Part shown: positions 53,585 to 62,314 of the stretch, one piece after another
Layout: the number at the start of each line of letters is the position of its first letter
Numbering within the stretch: the first letter of the stretch is position 1
Assembly: GCF_003591655.1 (NCBI RefSeq)
Contig: NZ_QVRA01000019.1
Span: forward strand, 17,041 to 81,040
Direction: 5' to 3'
Length of the DNA: 64,000 nt
Source: Sphingobium terrigena
GTDB taxonomy: Bacteria > Pseudomonadota > Alphaproteobacteria > Sphingomonadales > Sphingomonadaceae
Position numbers and translations under genes: made by a program
The notes under the pieces: generated by a model
What the model saw: the letters and a program-made list of their open reading frames with translations, nothing else
Told to the model about the DNA's origin: nothing
Database searches by the model: none

Positions 53585-54448
53585 ATGATGGCAGGCGATA
53601 CGAGCGTGAGAGAAGAGAAAATAACCGGTCGCGGACTGACTTCTCACACCCTGCTTGCCGGCGACCGGAGCAAGCCTGCTATTCTTCTGCTGCATGGAGC
53701 AGGGCCGGGTGCCCATGCCGGTTCCAACTGGCTCCACCTCATGCCCGACTTGGCGGAGAATTTCTTCGTGATCGCGCCCGACCTAATTGGCTTTGGGCAG
53801 TCAGTTATACCTGATCCTTGGCCAGACAACGTAATGGCGTGGATCGGAACGCGAGTTGAACAGTGTTTCGGCTTGCTTGAAGCGCTTGGGATCGAAAAGG
53901 CCCACGTCGTCGGCAACTCGATGGGCGGTGCGCTCACCTTGCAGATGATGAGCGAAGAGCCCGACCGTATCGATCGTGTGGTCCTGATGGGGTCGATCGG
54001 CGCACCTGGCCCGCGGACTCCGGAACTAATCCGTCTGCTTTCCTTTTATTCCGATCCTCGGCCGTCCCGTTACCGCCAGCTGATGCACAGTTTCGCGCAT
54101 GATGCCGACAAATTCGAAGGCATGGAGGAGATCGTCAGTAACAGGTACAAGATTGCCACCGATCCCGAGATTATGAAGACTGCGGTCAAAATGATCGATT
54201 CGATGAAGCAGGGAATGGAGGGGCTTAATATGCCGCCGTCGATGCTTTGCAAGATGCCGCATAAGGTTTTGATCTTCCACGGAAGGCAGGACCGCATCGT
54301 TCCGCTCGACACCAGCCTGTACCTTATAGAGCATCTGAAGCATGCCGAACTGTACGTACTCGACCGGTCGGGCCATTGGTCGCAGCTCGAGCGCTGGGAC
54401 GTCATGCGCCCGATGATGGAAATACATTTCGGCGCGCGCACCTTCTGA
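53585..54448 (+). CDS. Meta-cleavage product C-C bond hydrolase
   Basis: 287 residues (GGAGGAGAGGC before ATG 53585). Alpha/beta hydrolase with HGAGPGAHAGSNWLHL, nucleophile in GNSMGGALT, acid in GRQDRIVPLD and His in GHWSQLERW. It resembles MhpC, BphD and HsaD. It probably cleaves a ring-fission product to a dienoate (for the HpaH-like hydratase) and an acid. It diverges from hpaH-like gene with 122 bp between. No extradiol dioxygenase for this route is in the window. Confidence 0.87.
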   Translation: MMAGDTSVREEKITGRGLTSHTLLAGDRSKPAILLLHGAGPGAHAGSNWLHLMPDLAENFFVIAPDLIGFGQSVIPDPWPDNVMAWIGTRVEQCFGLLEALGIEKAHVVGNSMGGALTLQMMSEEPDRIDRVVLMGSIGAPGPRTPELIRLLSFYSDPRPSRYRQLMHSFAHDADKFEGMEEIVSNRYKIATDPEIMKTAVKMIDSMKQGMEGLNMPPSMLCKMPHKVLIFHGRQDRIVPLDTSLYLIEHLKHAELYVLDRSGHWSQLERWDVMRPMMEIHFGARTF

Positions 54449-54532
54449 TGCTTCCGTTGTTCCGGCATCGGGTTGCCGGGCGGGCGTGATGCTCTGCATT
54501 CGTTTGTCTGGTTCGGCGTGGGGGTGACCAAT

Positions 54533-55078
54533 ATGGCCCAGACAGCGGCCTCGGCATTTTGGCAGTTCTCGCTGGATCTGTATGCTAGGCCGCACGTGTC
54601 CACGCTGTGCCTCGCGTTGCAGGATAAACATGGCTTCGATGTCAACCTGTTGCTGTTCTGCCTGTGGTCGGCTCAGGTTTCCAAAGTGGCGCTCGATAGT
54701 TCCGAGATCAGTGAGCTTCTTGACAGAATATCGCCGCTCAATGACAACCTTGTGCATCCCGTGCGAAGCGCCAGGCGATGGGTTCGCCTGTGCATCGCCG
54801 GATCGCCGGAGACCGATCCTGCCGTTGAACTGGTCAAGGTCCACGCGTCGCTGAAGGCGGTCGAACTGCAATCGGAACGCCAAGTCCAGTCAGCGCTGGC
54901 CGGTCTTTCGCGGCAAACTGCCAACCGGGATCGGACCACACAACAAAGCGCTGCATCGGCGAATTTATGCATTTACCGTCAGGTAATCGCGGCACCCGAC
55001 GCAGCGGCCGTCCTGTTATCGCAATTGGTCTTTATGGCTTTCGCGCCACCTATCAAACCCGGCGTTTCGCTGACATGA
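54533..55078 (+). CDS. TIGR02444/DUF2390-family protein
   Basis: 181 residues from ATG 54533. The opening AFWQFSLDLYARPHVSTLCLALQ (two blocks) and DKHGFDVNLLLFCLWSA match a conserved alphaproteobacterial family of unknown function. It is not evidently connected with catabolism. A longer frame from 54473 lacks a better start. Confidence 0.75.
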   Translation: MAQTAASAFWQFSLDLYARPHVSTLCLALQDKHGFDVNLLLFCLWSAQVSKVALDSSEISELLDRISPLNDNLVHPVRSARRWVRLCIAGSPETDPAVELVKVHASLKAVELQSERQVQSALAGLSRQTANRDRTTQQSAASANLCIYRQVIAAPDAAAVLLSQLVFMAFAPPIKPGVSLT

Positions 55079-55191
55079 TACTGAGGGACAAGCTCGAAAT
55101 TTTCATCGCTGGGTCAATCATCCTTGCCTTGATTTAGGCCGCATCTTTCCCGTCCACGCGGCTAATAAACGAACCTGGTGGCACAGTTACC

Positions 55192-55674
55192 TTAAACGGG
55201 TGCGTCAAACACCGCCTTACCGGTCGTGGGATCGAATGGCACCGAAAGATTGTGGTATACAACCAGCCATTTTCCGTTGACCTTGCGGTAACAGTCGACC
55301 TGCCGGAAAACCCAGTCCTGAACTTTGTTCATAGCGATATTGGTGAACACGACCCGCTGGGTACTGAAAGCATAGGCGATGTCATGATCTGTACTGATAG
55401 ACATTTTAAGGATCGTAGCTCGCAGATCTTTAGTTCCCGCAAAGAGCGTGGTCGCCGCGGTGGCCACCGCTTTGCTGCCTCGGGCCTGGCCTGGAAAGAA
55501 TGCATCCATCACAGCGTCAGGCGCGAAATCTTTCAAAAATTCCGCTGCGGTCTGCGCAGCAGCCATGTCTTGCTCGATCTTCAGAATCTTTGCCTCATCG
55601 GGATTTTCTGCAGCGTGAGCGGTGCTCGCAACTGCAAGCAGCAAAGGCAGGAACGCTGCTCGGATGGATTTCAT
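55192..55674 (-). CDS. Secreted NTF2-like (DUF4440/SnoaL-type) protein
   Basis: 160 residues from ATG 55674. A signal peptide runs to about STAHAA; then a single NTF2-like domain, with DMAAAQTAAEFLKDFAPDAVM, DWVFRQVDCYRKVNGKWLVVYHNLSVP shown in parts. These folds bind or isomerise small ligands. The periplasmic location beside a catabolic block suggests an accessory role; function unknown. Confidence 0.75.
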   Translation of the reverse strand: MKSIRAAFLPLLLAVASTAHAAENPDEAKILKIEQDMAAAQTAAEFLKDFAPDAVMDAFFPGQARGSKAVATAATTLFAGTKDLRATILKMSISTDHDIAYAFSTQRVVFTNIAMNKVQDWVFRQVDCYRKVNGKWLVVYHNLSVPFDPTTGKAVFDAPV

Positions 55675-55811
55675 CACGCATCTCCACATCTTGTTGCGGT
55701 CAAATGACTGGTGCAGTCTATTCTAAAATGCAGCAAGTATACAAGAATTGAGCGAACCTTCCGAACCGGTCGGCGGGCAGGCTCCGCCTCGCTTCTTGAC
55801 CGGCACCAAGA

Positions 55812-56099
55812 TCAGGTGCCCTCAACGATAAATGCCGCACTGGTAGAGGCAGAAAGCCTCATCGAAGCCAGTTTTTGATATTCGTCGGATCGGTACCAGC
55901 TCTGAGCCTCCTCAAGAAAAGCAAACCGGATAATCACTGCTCCCTTCGGAGGCGATCCTTCCAGAGTTTCGGCGACGACCGGGCCGGCCATGAACGAAAC
56001 GCCCTGCGTCCCAAGCAGATACTGAGCCTGTTCCTTATATTGATTCATCAACTCCGGATTCGAAATTTCCCCGGTCACGATGACGACATAAGCTGCCAT
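55812..56099 (-). CDS. DUF1330-type ferredoxin-like small protein
   Basis: 95 residues from ATG 56099 with AAGGAGATACTA upstream. It has AAYVVIVTGEISNPELMNQY, FMAGPVVAETLEG and FLEEAQSWYRSDEYQ, matching DUF1330 dimeric alpha/beta-barrel proteins. Function unknown; relatives occur next to monooxygenases and degradation genes. It may share a transcript with the NTF2-like gene. Confidence 0.75.
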   Translation of the reverse strand: MAAYVVIVTGEISNPELMNQYKEQAQYLLGTQGVSFMAGPVVAETLEGSPPKGAVIIRFAFLEEAQSWYRSDEYQKLASMRLSASTSAAFIVEGT

Positions 56100-56301
56100 A
56101 TTAGTATCTCCTTGCCTAAGCTTTCGGCCCATTGTCATGAATTCAGTCCGCAAAGATCGAAACCCATCGCTCGAGCACGGTAAGCTAACATGCTCGGGAA
56201 ACTATCCGTCATCGGTTAAATTTAAACGGGATACAACGGTTAGGCGAAACTTCTCGATCATGGCTCCTGGTTGCCTATTACCAGATATGCATCTCCGGCA
56301 T

Positions 56302-57627
56302 TCAGTCGAAAAAGCGGTTGCTTGGGCGGGGGAGGCCCAAATGGTCACGCAGCGTCGTGCCTTCATACTCGGTTCGAAAAAGGCCACGCCGCTGAAGTTC
56401 CGGGATGACTTGATCCACGAAAAGGTCGAGCCCTTCAGGCAAAAAAGGAAACATGATATTGAAGCCGTCGGCCCCAGACTCGTACAGCCACTGCTCCATA
56501 TCGTCGGCGATCGACGCCGGCGTGCCTACGAACGCGAGACCGGCATAACTTCCAGCGGTCGCCGCCAGTTGCCGAATGGTCAGATTCTGTGTTCTGGCCA
56601 TCTCCAGCAATCTGTCGCGAGCGGTCTTGCTGGCATTCGTTTCGGGAATTTCGGGCAACGGGCCATCGGGATCAAAGCCCGAAACGTCAAAGTTCAGCGC
56701 ACCCGACAGCGAATGGATGCCGCTGTCATAATGGACCAGGCTGTCAAGATGCGCTCGCTTGGCTCGTGCTTCCTCGATCGTATCGCCCACCACGACAAAG
56801 GCGGCAGGTAGAATCTTGAGAAGGCCGGGATCGCGTCCGACTCTTCTCATCCTGTCCTTGACGTCTGCATAGAAGCGCTTGGCGCCTTCGAGCGTGTTTT
56901 CGGCCCCGAACACGGCTTCTGCCGTCTCGGCGGCGAGTTGGCGGCCCGGTTCGGAAGCACCTGCCTGCACAATTACGGGCCAGCCCTGCACGGGGCGAGC
57001 GATGTTGAGTGGGCCGCGCACCGAAAAATGCGCTCCCTTGTGGCGGAGCACATGGAGCCGATCCGGATCAAAATAGATGCCGCTTTCAGCGTCGCGGACA
57101 AATGCGTTGTCGGCGAAGCTATCCCAAAGTCCGGTAACGACATCGTAAAATTCGCGCGCACGGGCGTATCGCGCAGCATGATCGGGCTGGTCTTCATAGC
57201 CAAAATTCTTCCCATTGTCGGGATTGGCTGTCGTAACAACGTTCCATCCTGCGCGTCCGCCGCTTAAATGATCGAGCGACGCAAACCGCCGCGCGACATG
57301 GAATGGCTCCTCGAAGGTTGTCGACGCAGTAGCGACTAAGCCGATCCGTTCCGTCACCCCGGCAAGCGCCGAGAGCAAGGTAAAAGGCTCGTATGACGTG
57401 ACGGTATGGCTACGTTTCAAGGCTTCAACCGGCATATTGAGAACGCCTAGGTGATCGGCCATGAAAAAAGCGTCAAATTTGCCCTCTTCAAGCTTCTGGG
57501 CGAAGCGCTTCAAGGCAGCAAAATTGAAATTGGCGTCATGTATCGCGCCGGGATAGCGCCATGCTCCTGTATGCATACTAACTGGGCGCATGAAAGCGCC
57601 GAGGTGAAGCTGTCGAGAGTGAGCCAT
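56302..57627 (-). CDS. FMN-dependent monooxygenase, NtaA/SnaA/DszA family
   Basis: 441 residues from ATG 57627 (CAGGAAA upstream). Luciferase-like flavin monooxygenase with AFFMADHLGVL, PFTLLSALAGVTERIGL, FHVARRFASLDHLSGGRAGWNVVTT in two blocks, GWPVIVQAGAS and FVGTPASIADDMEQW. These enzymes use FMNH2 from a separate reductase to oxidise nitrilotriacetate, sulfones or similar. No flavin reductase gene is seen nearby. Substrate unknown. Confidence 0.87.
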   Translation of the reverse strand: MAHSRQLHLGAFMRPVSMHTGAWRYPGAIHDANFNFAALKRFAQKLEEGKFDAFFMADHLGVLNMPVEALKRSHTVTSYEPFTLLSALAGVTERIGLVATASTTFEEPFHVARRFASLDHLSGGRAGWNVVTTANPDNGKNFGYEDQPDHAARYARAREFYDVVTGLWDSFADNAFVRDAESGIYFDPDRLHVLRHKGAHFSVRGPLNIARPVQGWPVIVQAGASEPGRQLAAETAEAVFGAENTLEGAKRFYADVKDRMRRVGRDPGLLKILPAAFVVVGDTIEEARAKRAHLDSLVHYDSGIHSLSGALNFDVSGFDPDGPLPEIPETNASKTARDRLLEMARTQNLTIRQLAATAGSYAGLAFVGTPASIADDMEQWLYESGADGFNIMFPFLPEGLDLFVDQVIPELQRRGLFRTEYEGTTLRDHLGLPRPSNRFFD

Positions 57628-57786
57628 GTTCAATTTCCTGTAACCCGCTGGTAGGTGCGCCGATGATCTGCGCGCTCGGCGTGACCGTCACAACGGTACA
57701 AATGATCGAGATGCTTCCAAGGCGACAGATCTTACGCCGTTTCCCTGATTTATGCGGTCCGGATCCAAACTGGGATCCGCACTTAG

Positions 57787-57815
57787 TTGACAGCGGCGTC
57801 CCAAAATCATATGGG
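57787..57815 (+). promoter_or_regulatory. Possible sigma70 promoter for the EamA-PrpE genes
   Basis: TTGACA (57787-57792), a 17-base spacer and TATGGG (57810-57815). The -10 is weak. The motif at 57823 lies directly downstream, a position suited to repression. Confidence 0.4.
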
Positions 57816-57822
57816 AAACGCG

Positions 57823-57837
57823 ATGCACAATATGCAA
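57823..57837. promoter_or_regulatory. 15-bp operator-like motif, copy 4
   Basis: ATGCACAATATGCAA between the divergent FMN monooxygenase and EamA genes, 47 bp before the latter. One mismatch to the TonB-receptor copy at 49321. Confidence 0.45.
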
Positions 57838-57884
57838 AATAAAATGCAATTGCAAGATGCTATAGCTCAGCAAGGAGATAGGAC

Positions 57885-58829
57885 ATGAGTGCTTTTGCGC
57901 GATACGTCTCCTTTATCCGGTGCTCGGCGCCAGCAATGTGGAACTCCCCGACTTTGCTCCTTTGCGTCGCGTCCGTCTGCTGGGCTATGAACCCCATTAT
58001 TGGGCGGGCGGTGCGCGACCTTGCGTCTCCTTTGTCACTCGCATTCTGGCGGTGGATGGTCGCTTTTTTGTGCGTGCTACCCTTCGCCTGGCGTCATCTC
58101 AAGGTTGACGTCCAAACGCTGCGTGCTTCCTGGCTCCTTGTCACGCTGCTCGGTTTTTTCGGTGTCGGGCTGTTTGCCTACATCGTCTACAGCGGCCTGC
58201 AATACACTACCGCTACAAACAACCTGCTGTTGCAATCGATCATGCCGATCATGATCCTTTTGATGCCGACGGTGCTGTTTGGGGAGCGGCTGCTACCCCT
58301 CCTCGCTTTAAGCGCTGCGATGTCGTTCGCGGGGATCATGTGGATCGTGACCAAGGGTCATCCCTTCAATCTAGTAGGGGGCATCTCGGTCAATCGCGGG
58401 GACTTGCTTTCCGTGGCAGGGGTATTTCTCTATTCGGCTTATGCCACCTTCCTTCGCAAGGTTCCGGCTGTACACCACCTCTCATTGCTAGCGGCGCTGT
58501 TCGCGATCGGCGCCGGCTCGCTGGCACTTCCCTACATCTCCACGCTGGCCAGAAATGGCCTGTCGATGCCGCCAATGAAACTGGCGGCGGCCATACTGTA
58601 TGTCGGAGTTTTCCCTTCGCTCGTTGCTTACGCTCTTTTTAACCGTTCGGTGACGCTGATCGGATCCGTTCGTGCCGGGGCCTACATGAACCTCCCGCCA
58701 GTCTTGGGTGTGGGCCTTGCGATGCTGCTTCTTGGCGAAGGCATTGCATCCTATCATTTCATTGGTGCCCTTCTAATCATCGGCGCGATCGCCGTTTCAC
58801 GCGGGTACCGCCCCAGAGCCAACGCGTGA
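57885..58829 (+). CDS. EamA-family (DMT) membrane transporter
   Basis: 314 residues, about ten hydrophobic segments, two EamA repeats (SVCWAMNPIIGRAV in the first, VFLYSAYATFLRK in the second). AAGGAGATAGGAC precedes the ATG. It is distinct from the RarD-like gene at 45596. Probably a metabolite permease for this catabolic block. The PrpE gene follows 22 bp later. Confidence 0.88.
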   Translation: MSAFARYVSFIRCSAPAMWNSPTLLLCVASVCWAMNPIIGRAVRDLASPLSLAFWRWMVAFLCVLPFAWRHLKVDVQTLRASWLLVTLLGFFGVGLFAYIVYSGLQYTTATNNLLLQSIMPIMILLMPTVLFGERLLPLLALSAAMSFAGIMWIVTKGHPFNLVGGISVNRGDLLSVAGVFLYSAYATFLRKVPAVHHLSLLAALFAIGAGSLALPYISTLARNGLSMPPMKLAAAILYVGVFPSLVAYALFNRSVTLIGSVRAGAYMNLPPVLGVGLAMLLLGEGIASYHFIGALLIIGAIAVSRGYRPRANA

Positions 58830-58851
58830 TCAGACCAAGAAAGTACTAGAT

Positions 58852-60741
58852 ATGACGGTCGGACGAGGCAATCTGGAGTATAGTGATATTTATCGTCGGG
58901 CCTCCGAAGACCCGGTGGGTTTTTGGGCGGAGGCCGCGCGCGCGATCGACTGGTTCGTTAAGCCCCGGCTTGTTTACGATGAACAGAAGGGTTGGTTTTC
59001 CGACGGGATCCTCAACACTTGTCATAATTGTCTAGACAGGCATGTCGACGCTGGTCGTGGCGATGCGGTAGCGCTGACCTATGACAGCCCAGTCACCGGC
59101 GCACTACGATCCTTCACCTATTCGCAACTTTTGTACGAAACCGGGCGGGTGGCAGCGATGCTAGCCGCGCTGGGTGTGACCAAGGGCGATCGCGTCGTCA
59201 TCTTCATGCCGATGATACCTGAGACGGCATTCGCGATGCTGGCCTGCGCGCGTCTCGGGGCGATCCATTCCGTGGTGTTCGGCGGATTCGCCGCGCCGGA
59301 GTTGGCCAAGCGTATCGACGACGCCAAACCGAAGCTTATCCTGACCGCTTCGTGCGGGATAGAGGGCACACGGGCGATCGCCTACAAGCCACTGGTCGAT
59401 GAGGCTGTTGCTCTTTCGTTGCAGGGTATCCAGCATGTCGTCCTTCTGCAGCGCGACCGGCTGGCTGCCGATCTTGATCATGCCCACGATATCGACTGGC
59501 AGGAATTGCGCAGCCGCACCGCCGGTGAACCTCAGCCTGCCTGCGCGCCGGTAGGCGCGACCGATCCGCTTTATATCCTCTACACGTCGGGGACGACAGG
59601 AACGCCTAAGGGTGTCGTAAGAGAAAACGGCGGCAACGCGGTGGCGCTCTCATGGTCCTTGGCAAATGTCTATGGAATTGGCCCGGGCGACGCCTTCTGG
59701 GCTGCATCCGACGTCGGCTGGGTCGTGGGCCACAGCTATATCGTCTATGGCCCGCTGTTGGTTGGCGGGACAGCCATCCTGTTCGAGGGAAAGCCGGTCG
59801 GAACGCCCGATGCCGGCACCTTTTGGCGGACGATCGTGCGCAACAAGGCCAAGGCTTTTTTCACCGCGCCCACTGCCATTCGGGCGATTCGCAAGGAAGA
59901 CCCTGAAGCGAAATTCCTGAAGGACATCGGCACCGGTGATTGCCGTGTGATCTTCCTTGGCGGCGAACGTGCTGACCCCGCGACCATCGCCTGGCTCGAA
60001 CGAGCAAGTGGATTGCCGGTCATTGATCACTGGTGGCAGACCGAATTGGGATGGCCGGCCATTGCATCGTGTTTTGCCATAGGCGACTTGCGTTGTAAAC
60101 CGGGCAGCGCTGGACATGCGGTGCCCGGATATGAATTTGCTATCCTCGATGACTATGGCAGTCCAGTGGACGATGGCGAAAATGGCAATGTTGTTATTCG
60201 CGCGCCCCTTCCGCCTGGTGCCTTCCGTACATTGTGGAACAACCCGGCCGGATTTGCCAAAAACTTCGCCAGTTTCCCCGGCTTCTACGAAACCGGTGAT
60301 TCCGGCTATCGCGACGACGCCGGCTTTCTCCACATCATGGGACGTACCGATGACGTCATCAATGTCGCGGGCCATCGCCTTTCTACCGGACAGATGGAGG
60401 AGATTGTGGCGCGACTCCCTGATGTTGCCGAGTGCGCGTTGGTCGGCGCGAAAGATCCTGTCAAAGGCATGGTTCCTGTTGCATTCGTAACCACGCGCAG
60501 AGGTTCGGCCGATGATGGGATAATTTCCAAGCTCGCGATCGACGCTGTTCGCGCCGAGTTGGGTGCCGTGGCGGCACTGAAAACCGTTTACGTTGTCGAC
60601 CAATTGCCAAAGACGCGCTCTGGCAAGATTCTCCGGAACCTTTTGCGGAGGATCGTCGATCAGGAACCTTTCACTCTGCCGCCGACAATAGACGACGCCG
60701 ATATACCCCAGGCCATCGCCTTGCGAGTGAATGGCGCCTGA
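58852..60741 (+). CDS. prpE: Propionyl-CoA synthetase (AMP-forming)
   Basis: 629 residues. ANL-family motifs are YILYTSGTTGTPKGVVR, WWQTELGWP, YETGDSGYRD and the adenylation-site lysine in PKTRSGKILRN; the N-terminal YRRASEDPVGFWAEAA and ILNTCHNCLDRH are PrpE/Acs features. SGTTGTPKGVVRENGG-type sequence favours propionate over acetate. It would activate propionate or a similar short acid. Cotranscribed with the permease. Confidence 0.87.
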   Translation: MTVGRGNLEYSDIYRRASEDPVGFWAEAARAIDWFVKPRLVYDEQKGWFSDGILNTCHNCLDRHVDAGRGDAVALTYDSPVTGALRSFTYSQLLYETGRVAAMLAALGVTKGDRVVIFMPMIPETAFAMLACARLGAIHSVVFGGFAAPELAKRIDDAKPKLILTASCGIEGTRAIAYKPLVDEAVALSLQGIQHVVLLQRDRLAADLDHAHDIDWQELRSRTAGEPQPACAPVGATDPLYILYTSGTTGTPKGVVRENGGNAVALSWSLANVYGIGPGDAFWAASDVGWVVGHSYIVYGPLLVGGTAILFEGKPVGTPDAGTFWRTIVRNKAKAFFTAPTAIRAIRKEDPEAKFLKDIGTGDCRVIFLGGERADPATIAWLERASGLPVIDHWWQTELGWPAIASCFAIGDLRCKPGSAGHAVPGYEFAILDDYGSPVDDGENGNVVIRAPLPPGAFRTLWNNPAGFAKNFASFPGFYETGDSGYRDDAGFLHIMGRTDDVINVAGHRLSTGQMEEIVARLPDVAECALVGAKDPVKGMVPVAFVTTRRGSADDGIISKLAIDAVRAELGAVAALKTVYVVDQLPKTRSGKILRNLLRRIVDQEPFTLPPTIDDADIPQAIALRVNGA

Positions 60742-60839
60742 TCATTGTTTACGTGGCCGCGAACATCCCGGTCAAACCGGAAGAACCGATTTAACGCGGT
60801 GCCCCGCTCCGAGCTTGAACTCCACCCAGCGGCGAACCC

Positions 60840-62042
60840 TCAGAAAAAGGCCTGCAGACCCGTCTGAGCGCGTCCCAGAATCAGCGCATGGACATCATGC
60901 GTACCCTCATAGGTATTAACCGTCTCCAGGTTCATCATGTGGCGTATAACCTGATAATCCTCTGAAATACCGTTGCCGCCATGCATGTCGCGGGATTGGC
61001 GGGCGATGTCGAGCGCCTTCCCGCAATTGTTGCGCTTCAAGATAGAAATCATCTCGGGCTCCATCCGCCCCTCGTCGAAAAGGCGACCGACACGCAACGA
61101 GGCCTGCAGTCCCAGCGCAATTTCGGTCTGCATGTCGGCAAGCTTCTTCTGAAACAGCTGGGTCTGCGCGAGCGGCCGCCCAAATTGCTTGCGGTCCAGG
61201 CCATATTGGCGCGCGGCATGCCAGCAGAACTCAGCTGCGCCCAACACACCCCAGCTAATGCCATAACGAGCTCGGTTCAGGCAGCCAAACGGCCCGCCGA
61301 GGCCCTCGACATGCGGTAACAGCGCTTCCTCGCCGACCTCGACCTCGTTCATGATGACCTCCCCAGTAATAGAGGCGCGAAGCGACAGCTTGCCACCGAT
61401 CTTGGGCGCCGACAGTCCTTTCGTTCCCTTCTCCAGGACGAAGCCGCGGATATTGCCACCGTGCGCATCGGACTTCGCCCAGATTACGAATACGTCAGCG
61501 ATCGGCGCGTTGGATATCCAGGTCTTCGCACCGTTGATCCGGTAGCCGCCCTCGATCTTTGTCGCGCTGGTAGTCATGCCGCTGGGGTCAGATCCGGCTT
61601 GGGGCTCTGTCAACCCGAAGCAGCCTATCCATTCTCCCGACGCGAGTTTCGGCAGAAATCCGCGCTTCTGTTCTTCCGAGCCATAGGCAAAGATCGGGTG
61701 CATCACAAGCGACGATTGCACCGACATCATCGAGCGATACCCCGAGTCGACGCGCTCCACCTCGCGTGCAATTAACCCGTAGGCGACATAACCGACTCCT
61801 GCGCCGCCATACTCGGGCGGAACCGTGGGACCAAGCAGTCCAAGCTCCCCCATCTCGCTGAAAATCGCAAGGTCCGTCCGCTCCTCTCGGAACGCGTCAA
61901 TGACACGCGGTTGTAGCCGCTCTTGCGCGTAGCTCCGCGCAGCATCACGGATCATGCGTTCGTCACTGGTGAGCTGGTCGTCAATAAGAAAGGGATCAAT
62001 CCATTGAAAGCTCCCGTGTACTTGTAGCTCAGGTTCGCTCAT
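60840..62042 (-). CDS. gcdH: Glutaryl-CoA dehydrogenase
   Basis: 400 residues. Acyl-CoA dehydrogenase fold with VPPEYGGAGVGYVAYGL, FGLTEPQAGSDPSGM, KTWISNAPIADVFVIWAK, the catalytic Glu in VNTYEGTHDVHALILG and the C-terminal RAQTGLQAF typical of GcdH. It oxidises and decarboxylates glutaryl-CoA to crotonyl-CoA. It converges on prpE; the 98 bp between hold no obvious terminator. It may serve aromatic, lysine or dicarboxylate degradation. Confidence 0.9.
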   Translation of the reverse strand: MSEPELQVHGSFQWIDPFLIDDQLTSDERMIRDAARSYAQERLQPRVIDAFREERTDLAIFSEMGELGLLGPTVPPEYGGAGVGYVAYGLIAREVERVDSGYRSMMSVQSSLVMHPIFAYGSEEQKRGFLPKLASGEWIGCFGLTEPQAGSDPSGMTTSATKIEGGYRINGAKTWISNAPIADVFVIWAKSDAHGGNIRGFVLEKGTKGLSAPKIGGKLSLRASITGEVIMNEVEVGEEALLPHVEGLGGPFGCLNRARYGISWGVLGAAEFCWHAARQYGLDRKQFGRPLAQTQLFQKKLADMQTEIALGLQASLRVGRLFDEGRMEPEMISILKRNNCGKALDIARQSRDMHGGNGISEDYQVIRHMMNLETVNTYEGTHDVHALILGRAQTGLQAFF

Positions 62043-62124
62043 TTCCGGACCTTTATTTTATTGCTCATTAGAATAGAAGCTTGGCCCGAAACTGCCCTAT
62101 CGAAGCACTCCTCCAGAGACAATT

Positions 62125-62138
62125 CCAAATGCATTTGG
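62125..62138. promoter_or_regulatory. Perfect 14-bp palindrome upstream of gcdH
   Basis: CCAAATGCATTTGG, 83 bp before the gcdH start in a 272-bp gap to the divergent thioesterase. A regulator site is plausible. The rest of the gap (62043-62314) is AT-rich with no gene. Confidence 0.35.
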
Positions 62139-62314
62139 TCGACCATATCAAAGTTTTTTTGAAAGCGGCATATGAATTATTTTTCGGCTTCAGTGGCACT
62201 GTTCCCATCAGGCTGAACAAACTGGCATTGTTGCGCTGATGGAGCCGATTGTCGAGCAGAGTGCTTTGACGATCAAATGTTTGACGCGACCCGACCGGTC
62301 GCTACAGCGCGACC

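Noticed and set aside
62190..62225. TGGCAC sequence before the thioesterase as a sigma54 promoter
   Set aside because: There is no GC at the required distance for a -12 box.
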